This document shows, one piece after another, positions 26,305 to 34,626 of a stretch of 64,000 nucleotides of DNA. The position numbers and the translations under genes are program-made. Each line of letters begins with the position of its first letter. The stretch's first letter is position 1. Under the pieces are notes generated by a model. That model was not told the DNA's origin, searched no databases, and was given only the letters and a program-made list of their open reading frames with translations. Where the stretch lies: positions 1 to 64,000 of the forward strand of contig NZ_JBBVMF010000015.1 of NCBI RefSeq assembly GCF_038150125.1, in the 5' to 3' direction. This DNA is from SW132 sp038150125. Lineage in GTDB: Bacteria; Bacteroidota; Rhodothermia; Balneolales; Balneolaceae.

Positions 26305-27627
26305 ATGCTAAAATTTTTAAAAAACAATTCTGAGAAACTTCTGGATCGGAGAAGAGCTGTTGTAGCCAATGGTGTTGGAGTTTTTAACACTGCCACAGTA
26401 AAGTCAGCCAAAGGGGCTACGATTATTGATACAGACGGTAAGGAGTGGATCGATTTTGCCGGTGGTATTGGGGTGGTTAACGCCGGGCACTGTCCGGAAT
26501 CAGTCGTAAAAGCGATTCAGGACCAGGCCGCAAAGTATATCCATACCAGCTTTAACGTGGTAACCTACGAACCTTATATTGAGCTTTGTGAAAAGCTGGC
26601 CGAAATTCTTCCTCATGGGAAAAAGACCAAAGCGATGCTGGTTAGCACCGGAGCCGAAGCGGTGGAAAACGCTATCAAGATTGCACGCCAGGCAACAAGG
26701 CGACAAGCCGTTGTGTGCTACACAGGAGCATTTCATGGGCGGACTATGATGGCCATGACCCTTACCAGCAAGATTGATTATAAGGTGAATTGCGGCCCGT
26801 TTGCTCCTGAAGTGTATCGCCTGCCATTTCCCAACTACTACCGCTATAACCGGGGAGGGGATTTGGATCAGTTCGCGGAATGGGAACTGAAGCGCCTGCA
26901 CGAAAGCATGCGGAATATGGTGGATCCGAATAATGTGGCTGCCATTATAATAGAACCTGTTCAGGGTGAAGGCGGCATCAACCCGGCACCTGAAAAATAT
27001 TTAAAAGGACTGCGAAAATTCTGCGATGACCACGGCATCATGCTGATCTTTGATGAAGTACAAAGCGGATTTGGCCGAACCGGAAACTGGGCAAGCTGGC
27101 AGAATTATGGTATCACTCCTGATATCTCCACATACGCAAAATCGCTGGGTTCGGGAATGCCGATTGCCGCTATTTTAGGTAAAGCTGACGTGATGGACGC
27201 GGCCGCACCCGGAACTATAGGCGGAACGTATATCGGTAACCCGGTTTGCTGCGCCGCCGCATTGGCTACCATTGCCTACATGAAGGAGATCAACCTGAAC
27301 AGAAAAGGTGTGGAAGTGGGCAAATACACCCGGAACAGGCTTAAGGAACTGCAAAAGAAATGCCCGCAAATTGGAGATGTTAGAGGGCTCGGAGCATTTC
27401 TCGCCGTTGAGTTTGTGAAAAACGGAGACCCCCGGCAACCCGATGGTGAGCTGACCGGTAAAATTGTAAAAGCATGTGCTGAGCACGGTCTTGTTTTATT
27501 AAGTGCAGGAACCCATAAAAATGTACTACGCATTCTGTCTCCTCTGGTCATTACCGACGAGCAGCTCGATAACGGCCTGAGTATATTAGAAGAAGAAACA
27601 ATGAAAGCGTGCGGAGTTAAGTCATGA
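26305..27627 (+). CDS. Class III aminotransferase (4-aminobutyrate aminotransferase-like)
   Basis: A 440-residue PLP enzyme that should move an omega-amino group to 2-oxoglutarate, giving an aldehyde and glutamate. Seen are FAGGIGVVNAGHCP, the phosphate-binding VSTGAEAVENAIKIAR (114-128), YTGAFHGRT (139-147), Asp250 in LIFDEVQSGFGRTG and the Schiff-base Lys279 in STYAKSLGSGMPIAA. The pattern fits GABA, 5-aminovalerate or putrescine-type transaminases; the substrate is not decidable from motifs. Its stop overlaps the next gene's ATG (ATGA), so the two are coupled. With the semialdehyde dehydrogenase at the cluster's end, this gives a two-step omega-amine to carboxylate conversion. Confidence 0.9.
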   Translation: MLKFLKNNSEKLLDRRRAVVANGVGVFNTATVKSAKGATIIDTDGKEWIDFAGGIGVVNAGHCPESVVKAIQDQAAKYIHTSFNVVTYEPYIELCEKLAEILPHGKKTKAMLVSTGAEAVENAIKIARQATRRQAVVCYTGAFHGRTMMAMTLTSKIDYKVNCGPFAPEVYRLPFPNYYRYNRGGDLDQFAEWELKRLHESMRNMVDPNNVAAIIIEPVQGEGGINPAPEKYLKGLRKFCDDHGIMLIFDEVQSGFGRTGNWASWQNYGITPDISTYAKSLGSGMPIAAILGKADVMDAAAPGTIGGTYIGNPVCCAAALATIAYMKEINLNRKGVEVGKYTRNRLKELQKKCPQIGDVRGLGAFLAVEFVKNGDPRQPDGELTGKIVKACAEHGLVLLSAGTHKNVLRILSPLVITDEQLDNGLSILEEETMKACGVKS

Positions 27628-28565
27628 GGCCATTTGCAATTGCAGGCGTTCAGATGAAGGTGTTTGCCACCCAGTCTAACGTAGAGATGATGAAAGTGAA
27701 ACTTGATATCCTTATGAACCTCTACCCCTGGGTGGAGATGGTGGTTTTTAGTGAGCTTTGTGCATACGGGCCGCTCATTCATACCGCACAGCAAGTCGAC
27801 GGACCGTTTGAACTTGAAATGAAGAGAATGGCCAAAAAGCACGGTATTTGGCTCCTTCCGGGATCCATCTTTGAAAAAAGAGGAGATCAGGTTTACAACA
27901 CGGCTACTGTTTACAATCCGCAGGGTGAGGTGGTTACGCGGTACAGTAAAATGTTTCCATTCTATCCGTATGAAGTGGGCGTAACTCCAGGCAATGAGTT
28001 TTGTGTATTTGATGTCCCGGATGTGGGAAAGTTTGGTGTTTCCATCTGTTACGATATGTGGTTTCCGGAAACAATTCGGACACTTAGCGTAATGGGCGCG
28101 GAAGTGATTCTCCATCCCACGCTGACAGGCACGATTGACCGTGAAATTGAACTTTCTATTTCCAGGGCATCAGCCGCTACAAATCAGTGCTATTTCTTTG
28201 ATATCAACGGTCTGGAATCAGGGGGTAGCGGACGCTCCATCATCTGCGGGCCGGATGGAAGAATCCTCTATCAGGCTGATTCTACGGAGGAGCTTATTCC
28301 AATTGAAATTAACATGGAAAAAGTGAGGCGAAGCCGCGAGCTCGGATTATTGCGATTAGGTCAGCCGCTGAAAAGTTTTCGGGATCACATAGGTGATTTT
28401 AAAATTTATAAGGAAGGGTTTGATCGTTCCTATCTCGATTCGCTCGGTCCGCTTATTAAACCGAAACGCGTTGATGAGCTGGCGAAATTGAAAATGCAGG
28501 AAAAAAATCTGGAATCACTCGAACCCGGGACGGAATATAAGCGGAACCTGGATGACGATGAGTGA
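27624..28565 (+). CDS. Carbon-nitrogen hydrolase (amidase branch)
   Basis: A 313-residue member of the nitrilase superfamily with a complete Glu-Lys-Cys triad: Glu44 in VVFSELCAYGP, Lys109 in RYSKMFPFYPYE and Cys142 in GVSICYDMWFPE. The CYDMWFPE form is that of amidases and N-carbamoyl hydrolases rather than the CWEN of true nitrilases. The C-terminal ~50 residues are charged and may be an extension for oligomer contacts. It overlaps the aminotransferase by 4 bp, so the product is likely made in step with it. A reasonable role is removal of an amide (for example carbamoyl or gamma-glutamyl) from an omega-amino acid. It is distinct from the 21,454 nitrilase. Confidence 0.88.
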   Translation: MRPFAIAGVQMKVFATQSNVEMMKVKLDILMNLYPWVEMVVFSELCAYGPLIHTAQQVDGPFELEMKRMAKKHGIWLLPGSIFEKRGDQVYNTATVYNPQGEVVTRYSKMFPFYPYEVGVTPGNEFCVFDVPDVGKFGVSICYDMWFPETIRTLSVMGAEVILHPTLTGTIDREIELSISRASAATNQCYFFDINGLESGGSGRSIICGPDGRILYQADSTEELIPIEINMEKVRRSRELGLLRLGQPLKSFRDHIGDFKIYKEGFDRSYLDSLGPLIKPKRVDELAKLKMQEKNLESLEPGTEYKRNLDDDE

Positions 28566-28646
28566 ACAGTATTTTGAATACCTCTGACCAGGAAAAATTC
28601 ATTGCAGATGTAACCACATTTATTTTTTTAAAAAAACCGGAAGCCT

Positions 28647-31385
28647 ATGACAGCTAGTAAAAAGAGCAGCACGCACCATTTTAATGTTGCTCAACTGCGA
28701 ATCGACTTATGGAACAGGCTTCGGTCTCAGCTTCATGTCCACCAAAAAGAAGGGAAAAGTGGTGTTAATTCAGCGAGTAATAAGAGTGTTTTGGAGCTTC
28801 TTGATGATATCTCCATTGTTGAGAAATATTACTCCTTTCCGGGTAAAAAGCGGGTTAAGAAATTACAGGAGATCGTTAAGAACGAAGAGTACTATACAGC
28901 TTCAACCCGGGTAAATGAATTTGTTCGTCAGGTTGTAAGTGAATCGTATCGAAGTAACCCCGGCCTGATTAGTAGTGACTTCGATGAAGAAAATACAGGA
29001 GGCGAGAGTTCTGACCATAGCCACAAAGGCGGTAATAAAAACCACTTTGAAGTTCTTTTTGTGGATGACTTGTCTCGCCATGAAGAAGAAGCTATGAGAT
29101 CAAAAATAGCTGAACTTCGCGAAGAGGATGAACATCTTTTATATGATATTATCGTTCAACATTCATTCCAGGATGCTCTTATCGCACTGCTGCTTAACTA
29201 TAACATACAGGCGGTTGTTATTCGGTATGCTCCTCCCTACGCTTCGGATAACATTGAAACGCTTCTCAAGCCATTTTTAGGATATATCCACGATCTGAAC
29301 TTTTCAAATGTATCAGAAGAGGACCTCGGCCCGATACTGGGTAAAATTATTAAGCTGTTCCGCCCTGAACTGGATATTTATTATGTAACAGATACCGCAC
29401 TTCTGCAGCTAAAGGATTCCACCGTAAAAAATTTCCGGAGAATATTCTATCGGAAAGATGACATCCAGGAGCTGCATCTGGCTATTCTCAGGGGAATCCG
29501 GGAACGCTACAAAACACCATTTTTTACCGCTCTTAAAGAATACAGCCAAAAACCGGTCGGGGTCTTTCATGCGATGCCGATATCCCGAGGAAACTCTGTT
29601 TTCAAATCCCGATGGATACGTGATTTTGGTCAGTTTTATGGACGCAATCTCTGCCTGGCTGAAACTTCATCTACGACCGGCGGGCTCGATTCACTTCTTC
29701 AGCCGACCGGATCGCTGAAAACTGCCCAGGAAATGGCATCCAAAGCGTATGGATCCAAACGTACATTTTTTGTGACCAACGGTACGTCAACATCCAATAA
29801 AATTGTTCAGCAGGCACTTGTTGAGCCGGGAGACCTGGTTCTGATTGACCGTGACTGCCATAAATCTCACCACTACGGCCTGGTCCTCGCCGGTGCGCTT
29901 CCGGTCTACCTGGATTCGTACCCGATCGAAAAATACAGCATGTATGGTGCGGTTCCGCTCGAAGAGATAAAGCACACTTTGCTGGAACTGAAAAAAGCCG
30001 GCAGATTGGATAAAGTGAAGATGCTGCTGCTTACTAACTGCACCTTCGACGGCCTGGTGTATAATGTTGAAAAAGTGATGGAAGAGGTTCTTGCCATCAA
30101 ACCGGATATTATCTTTTTGTGGGATGAAGCGTGGTTTGCTTTTGCCGGATTTACCTACACTTACAAACAGCGCACCGGAATGTTCGTTGCGAACAAGCTA
30201 TACAATAAATACCGGTCAGAGGGATATCGTGAAAAATATAAAGCCCATGTAGAATCTCTCGGCGAAGGTGAACTTCCTTCGATGCCGGATCCCGATAAGG
30301 TGAAGATTCGGGTGTATTCTACTCAAAGTACTCATAAAACGCTGTCGAGCTTCCGCCAGGGATCCATGATCCATATTTGGGACGAAGAGTACAGGCGGCT
30401 GGTGTCCGACAGTTTCCAGGAAGCCTACATGACCCACACTTCTACATCTCCTAACTACCAGATCCTGGCTTCGATGGATGCCGGACGCCGGCAAGTGCAG
30501 TTTGAAGGATATGAGCTGGTGGAGAAAAGTATTGAGCTGGCAATGTCGATTCGTGCCAAAATTCACGATCATCCGCAGCTGCACAAATATTTTCGGGTTC
30601 TGACTGTGCGCGATTTTATACCCGATCAATTCAGGAAGTCAGGACTGGATGAATATTACACGGATGACCATGGGTGGAATAGGATGGAGGATGCATGGGA
30701 GCATGACGAGTTTGTTCTGGATCCTACCAAAATTACGCTGGCGGTCGGGTTATCAGGCATTGATGGTGATACCTTCAAAAATGAATATCTGATGGACCAG
30801 TACAACATCCAGATTAATAAAACCTCCCGAAACTCAATTCTATTTATGACCAGTATCGGCACCACACGCGGAAGCGTCGCCTATCTGGTAAACACGCTGC
30901 TTCAGATTGCTGCGAAGCTGGACGAGGAGCAACCGGCAATGAACAAAAAAGAGAAAGAGATTCTTGAAAATCGAATTCACTCTTTGATGGAAGACGTACC
31001 TCCTCTCCCTGATTTCAGCCGCTTTCATTCCACATTCCAGGCCGTTGCAGGGGTTAGGGGTGGCGATATCCGACAGGCGTATTTTCTTGCCTATAAGTCA
31101 GATAACTGTGAATATATTGCTCTCGATGATTGTTTAGATGTTATCGAAGGTGGTCGTGAACTGGTGTCAACAACGTTCGTGATACCGTATCCACCGGGAT
31201 TTCCGGTGTTGGTGCCCGGGCAGGTGATCAGTAAAGAGATTATCAAATTCCTGCTTGCCCTTGATGTAAAAGAGATCCACGGATATCGCCCGGAACTTGG
31301 TTTGAAAGTGTTTACTGAAGAGGTGCTGGACAGCCGGGGAAAAATGCCTGCTCATGCCGAAAGTATTGCAGGGATTAAAGATTAA
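28647..31385 (+). CDS. Orn/Lys/Arg-type PLP decarboxylase, 912 aa
   Basis: A fold-type I PLP enzyme of the biodegradative decarboxylase family. The PLP region shows DRDCHKSHHYG (stacking His405), Asp493 in LWDEAWFAF and Lys564 in STQSTHKTLSSFRQGS. The C-terminal domain carries FVIPYPPGFPVLVPGQ, typical of Orn/Lys/Arg decarboxylases. The 912 residues exceed the usual ~710-755. About 130 residues of helical, partly low-complexity sequence (HSHKGGNKNH at 124-133) precede the response-regulator-like wing domain (about 133-300). It should release CO2 from a basic amino acid to give a diamine or agmatine; which one cannot be read. An 81-bp gap separates it from the amidase. Confidence 0.85.
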   Translation: MTASKKSSTHHFNVAQLRIDLWNRLRSQLHVHQKEGKSGVNSASNKSVLELLDDISIVEKYYSFPGKKRVKKLQEIVKNEEYYTASTRVNEFVRQVVSESYRSNPGLISSDFDEENTGGESSDHSHKGGNKNHFEVLFVDDLSRHEEEAMRSKIAELREEDEHLLYDIIVQHSFQDALIALLLNYNIQAVVIRYAPPYASDNIETLLKPFLGYIHDLNFSNVSEEDLGPILGKIIKLFRPELDIYYVTDTALLQLKDSTVKNFRRIFYRKDDIQELHLAILRGIRERYKTPFFTALKEYSQKPVGVFHAMPISRGNSVFKSRWIRDFGQFYGRNLCLAETSSTTGGLDSLLQPTGSLKTAQEMASKAYGSKRTFFVTNGTSTSNKIVQQALVEPGDLVLIDRDCHKSHHYGLVLAGALPVYLDSYPIEKYSMYGAVPLEEIKHTLLELKKAGRLDKVKMLLLTNCTFDGLVYNVEKVMEEVLAIKPDIIFLWDEAWFAFAGFTYTYKQRTGMFVANKLYNKYRSEGYREKYKAHVESLGEGELPSMPDPDKVKIRVYSTQSTHKTLSSFRQGSMIHIWDEEYRRLVSDSFQEAYMTHTSTSPNYQILASMDAGRRQVQFEGYELVEKSIELAMSIRAKIHDHPQLHKYFRVLTVRDFIPDQFRKSGLDEYYTDDHGWNRMEDAWEHDEFVLDPTKITLAVGLSGIDGDTFKNEYLMDQYNIQINKTSRNSILFMTSIGTTRGSVAYLVNTLLQIAAKLDEEQPAMNKKEKEILENRIHSLMEDVPPLPDFSRFHSTFQAVAGVRGGDIRQAYFLAYKSDNCEYIALDDCLDVIEGGRELVSTTFVIPYPPGFPVLVPGQVISKEIIKFLLALDVKEIHGYRPELGLKVFTEEVLDSRGKMPAHAESIAGIKD

Positions 31386-31506
31386 TGAGTATTTGTAATG
31401 CCAAGAATAAAGTCTCCCCTAAAAAGGGGGACTTCTTAAACCAAGCTCAGATACTGCTAAATAGCGAACCACAAAGAAAACTATCAACCCAACAAAAACA
31501 CCACCT

Positions 31507-32994
31507 ATGTCAGACTCAAAAAAAGAAGTAAAGCCACTCAAAGGACTATCCGATATCCGACGGTTCTTTCACCGAAATGAAGTGCCTGTTTACTTTATCA
31601 GTGCTACAAATTTCAATCTTCTTGGGGCAGATGAGTGGATCAAAAGTTTCAAGTTTATTTGCTACATAGAGTGCTTTGACGGGCTGCATCCCAATATGTT
31701 CTCCCCGGAAGAAGAGGTGCCTCATGATGAGTTTGAAAGCATTGAGGATATCAACAATTACCTCCTCGAACATAAAGAAGTTGTGGATTACATTAAGAGC
31801 AGGAAGAAGGATGGACAGGCCGGAAAAGTGATGTTTTTAATGTTTGATGAAAAAACTGAAAAACTGGCCAAAAAGAACGGGCTGGAGGTCTGCTTTCCGC
31901 CGGCAAAAATGCGGACGTTTATGGACAACAAGGTAAACACCAACCGGATAGCTGAAAAAGCCGGTGTAGCCTGTGTTCCATATGTGCTTTCAGACGTAAA
32001 GGGATATGATCATCTGCGGGAAGTTTCTAAAAAGCTGGGCAATGATCTCGTGATCCAGACTCCTTTCGGTGATTCCGGACACACCACCTTTTTTATCTCT
32101 AATGAAGAAGAGTTTAAGAAGCACGAAGATGAGATCATCAGGGAAAAAGAAGTGAAAATCATGAAGCGGATCAACTGCCGTGGAGCCGCAATTGAGGCTT
32201 GTGTTACCCGGCACGGTACAATTGTGGCACCTTTGATGACCGAACTTGTTGGTTTTCCGGAACTGACTCCCTACAAAGGCGGCTGGTGCGGCAACGAAAT
32301 TCATGCCGATGTCTTTACCCGTTCCATTCGTCAAAAAGCCCGTAAATATACACGGTTGTTTGGCGATCAGCTTCGGGAAGAAGGGTATAAAGGATATTTT
32401 GAGCTCGACTTTTTGATTGACCAGGACAACGGCCAGGTCTACCTTGGAGAGCTGAACCCCAGGATCACCGGCGCGAGCTCGATCACAAATCACGCTGTTT
32501 TTGCTCTTGCAGATGCTCCGCTCTTCCTCTTTCACCTGCTGGAATGGATGGATACTCCTTACGAATTGAGCGTGAAATCGATAAATGACCGATGGGCAAG
32601 ACCCGAAAATATCGACGACTGGAGTCAGCTTGTGATTAAACATACCGAGGATACGGTAGAATATATTACGGAAGCACCACCCTCCGGTATCTGGAAAAAG
32701 CAGAAAGACGGCACCATAAAATATGATCGCATGGATACTCACCGCCGTGCTGTAGAAAAAGAGAATGAAGCGTTCTTTTTGCGAATAACAGGGGAGGGAG
32801 ATTATCTATACGAAGGTGCTGATGTGGGCATCCTGGTGATGAGAGGCCGTTTGATGACGGATGATTTTAAACTCACCAAACGGGCCAAAGACTGGATTAC
32901 GGCCATACAGGATCAATACAAAACCACCGAGCCGGCAAGTACGGAAGCGGAAAAAGAGAAAATCGCAGAGATTGCCGGGTTTAAAATGATGTAG
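31507..32994 (+). CDS. Stand-alone ATP-grasp ligase (biotin-carboxylase-like), unknown substrate
   Basis: A 495-residue ATP-grasp enzyme. An N-terminal ~135-residue pre-ATP-grasp domain precedes MDNKVNTNRIAEKAGV (139-154). The nucleotide loop is VIQTPFGDSGHTTFF (182-196). Metal and phosphate residues are Glu299 and Asp301 (YFELDFLID) and Glu315, Asn317 and Arg319 (GELNPRITGASS). It lacks the biotin-carboxylase C-terminal signature, and no biotinyl carrier or carboxyltransferase is near, so it more likely joins a carboxylate to an amine. In this cluster the amine could be the product of the decarboxylase next door. The N-terminal domain was not recognised. This is the least conventional member of the cluster. 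Confidence 0.8.
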   Translation: MSDSKKEVKPLKGLSDIRRFFHRNEVPVYFISATNFNLLGADEWIKSFKFICYIECFDGLHPNMFSPEEEVPHDEFESIEDINNYLLEHKEVVDYIKSRKKDGQAGKVMFLMFDEKTEKLAKKNGLEVCFPPAKMRTFMDNKVNTNRIAEKAGVACVPYVLSDVKGYDHLREVSKKLGNDLVIQTPFGDSGHTTFFISNEEEFKKHEDEIIREKEVKIMKRINCRGAAIEACVTRHGTIVAPLMTELVGFPELTPYKGGWCGNEIHADVFTRSIRQKARKYTRLFGDQLREEGYKGYFELDFLIDQDNGQVYLGELNPRITGASSITNHAVFALADAPLFLFHLLEWMDTPYELSVKSINDRWARPENIDDWSQLVIKHTEDTVEYITEAPPSGIWKKQKDGTIKYDRMDTHRRAVEKENEAFFLRITGEGDYLYEGADVGILVMRGRLMTDDFKLTKRAKDWITAIQDQYKTTEPASTEAEKEKIAEIAGFKMM

Positions 32995-33056
32995 ATTCTG
33001 CCACAACCCTCAAAGGGTTTGATTTAGGATATAGAAATATAAGTGGTCACGAAAAA

Positions 33057-33182
33057 TCCCATCCTTTTTAAGGAGGGGATTTAGGGGTGGTTAAAACAAA
33101 ACCAGAAGTCAATTTTGGAAATTGAATTTCCAAGCAATGATCGAGAACCACCCCCGGCCCTTCCTTAAAAAGGGAGGGGAGT
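33057..33182. repeat. Palindromic element between ATP-grasp and C45 genes
   Basis: Inverted repeats about 35 bp long (TCCCATCCTTTTTAAGGAGG... at 33,057 and ...CCTTAAAAAGGGAGGGGAGT at 33,182) enclose ~50 bp. Related CCTTTTTAAGG/GGGTGGTT palindromes lie at 24,880-24,920 and 31,405-31,440, and in looser form inside the toxin gene at 59,364-59,618. A separate small hairpin, ACCCTCAAAGGGT, precedes it at 33,005-33,017. Confidence 0.7.
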
Positions 33183-33267
33183 CACTTATTCAACATTCTT
33201 ATACTAAATCACATTATTTACTCTCAGAATATTGATTACGCTCACACTTTAAAGCAGCAATAACATT

Positions 33268-34257
33268 ATGCTCATAAAGATCAAATGTATCGACGAAGAT
33301 CAGCCCGGCGAAAAATGGGCGAAGGTATTTAACAGAACCTGGCCTTATTACCGCGCCTGGTATTTGCAGGAGGGATTTACTGCAAGGCCTGGCTACCTGA
33401 GCTGCAGCGAAGCTCTGGAAGAGTATATGCCGGAGCTGGTCCCTCTATATGAGAATGTCTGTGAGCTTGCAGGAGGCGGTGACGTGGCCTCCCGCTACCT
33501 TTCCATGTGGAATCCGCCCGCGTTTATGAGTGGATGCACCCAGGTAGCCTGGACCAAAGACAGACCGGCACTGATCCGGAATTACGACTACAATCCAAAA
33601 TGGTTTGAGGGCGTGATGCTGAAAAGCAACTGGCTGCAGCCGGTGATGGGCGTCAGCGATTGCAACTGGGGTTTACTTGACGGGATGAATGCCAGCGGGC
33701 TATGTGCATCACTAAATTTTGGCGGCAGAAACGTCGTTGGCGAGGGGTTTGGAATCCCCCTGGTGATTCGCTACCTGCTTGAAACCTGTAAAACTGTTGG
33801 TGAAGCGATAACTGCACTAAATCGAATCCCGGTTCATATGGCCTACAATGTGATGCTGATGGACCGGAATGGCAAGCACGCCACCCTGTTTTTAGGCCCC
33901 GATCGAAAACCGGGTCTGATCAAGAAACAGGCCTGCACCAATCATCAGGAAGATATTGAGTGGCCTGAGTATGCCAGGCAAACACAAACGATTGAACGGG
34001 AAAAAGCTGCCGAGACGTATTTAAAAGACGAGAAGATGACCCTGGATTCCATTTTTAAAAAATTTCTGCAGCCTCCTTTACATCAGTTTGATCTTAAGAA
34101 ATCGTTCGGTACGTTATACAGTGCGGCCTGGTTCCCAAAAACCGGTGAATCAACATTGTTCTGGAAAGGGAAAGAGCTGCATCAATCGTTTGAAGAGTTT
34201 AACGAACAGCAGATAACGGTTCAAATAACCAAGCAAGCTGAGTCTTTAATTTATTGA
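33268..34257 (+). CDS. C45-type Ntn hydrolase (acyl-amide hydrolase/acyltransferase)
   Basis: A 329-residue protein of the acyl-CoA:6-APA acyltransferase/choloylglycine-hydrolase-like group. Signs are a predicted N-terminal nucleophile Cys90 in MSGCTQV after autocleavage at Gly-Cys, RNYDYNP at 105-111, and NWGLLDGMNASGLCASLNFGGR at about 132-153, all positioned as in C45 enzymes. It has no signal peptide, so it acts in the cytoplasm. It could cleave or form an N-acyl-amine bond, which fits a deprotection step after an ATP-grasp ligation. The 273-bp gap before it holds a palindromic element. Confidence 0.85.
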   Translation: MLIKIKCIDEDQPGEKWAKVFNRTWPYYRAWYLQEGFTARPGYLSCSEALEEYMPELVPLYENVCELAGGGDVASRYLSMWNPPAFMSGCTQVAWTKDRPALIRNYDYNPKWFEGVMLKSNWLQPVMGVSDCNWGLLDGMNASGLCASLNFGGRNVVGEGFGIPLVIRYLLETCKTVGEAITALNRIPVHMAYNVMLMDRNGKHATLFLGPDRKPGLIKKQACTNHQEDIEWPEYARQTQTIEREKAAETYLKDEKMTLDSIFKKFLQPPLHQFDLKKSFGTLYSAAWFPKTGESTLFWKGKELHQSFEEFNEQQITVQITKQAESLIY

Positions 34258-34304
34258 TTGAGAATCCTAAACCCGAAATTGACTTTAAAAATGTGAAAAA
34301 AGAA

Positions 34305-34447
34305 TGAGACTTTAAAAAAAGGGTGTCATCCCGTACTTCATACGGGATCTCCCACCGTTGATATGGACAGGAGATACCGGATCGTGGTTCGGTATGACTG
34401 GTTGATTGCAACGTTCTTTATTGAACACCCTTTTTGGACAGCCTCCC
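34305..34447. repeat. Palindromic element GGCTGTCT/AGACAGCC-type (copy 1)
   Basis: Starts near GAGACTTTAAAAAAAGGGTG, contains CATCCCGTACTTCATACGGG and GATACCGGATCGTGGTTCGGTATGAC hairpins, and ends ACACCCTTTTTGGACAGCCT. It shares its layout with 43,665-43,817. It fills the gap between the C45 gene and the dehydrogenase. Confidence 0.65.
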
Positions 34448-34626
34448 GGTAGCGGTTACAGAACTTTGATTAGGACTGGAATCGGAAAAACAACTGACCT
34501 TCATTTTTCAAACCATCCCTTGCCAAAGGCAAACCTCGGGAAAATCCCTCCGAAAGGAGGAGACTTCTGGAACACATCATGAGGACTAAGAAAATTAAAA
34601 CAAGCATTTAAAATCAACTATACATT

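Noticed and set aside
27276..28115. 279-residue minus-strand frame over the aminotransferase/amidase overlap
   Set aside because: Antisense to two well-supported enzymes; low-complexity composition and no motif.
31990..32742. 250-residue minus-strand frame in the ATP-grasp gene
   Set aside because: Shadow of the coding strand; the plus-strand frame has clear catalytic residues.
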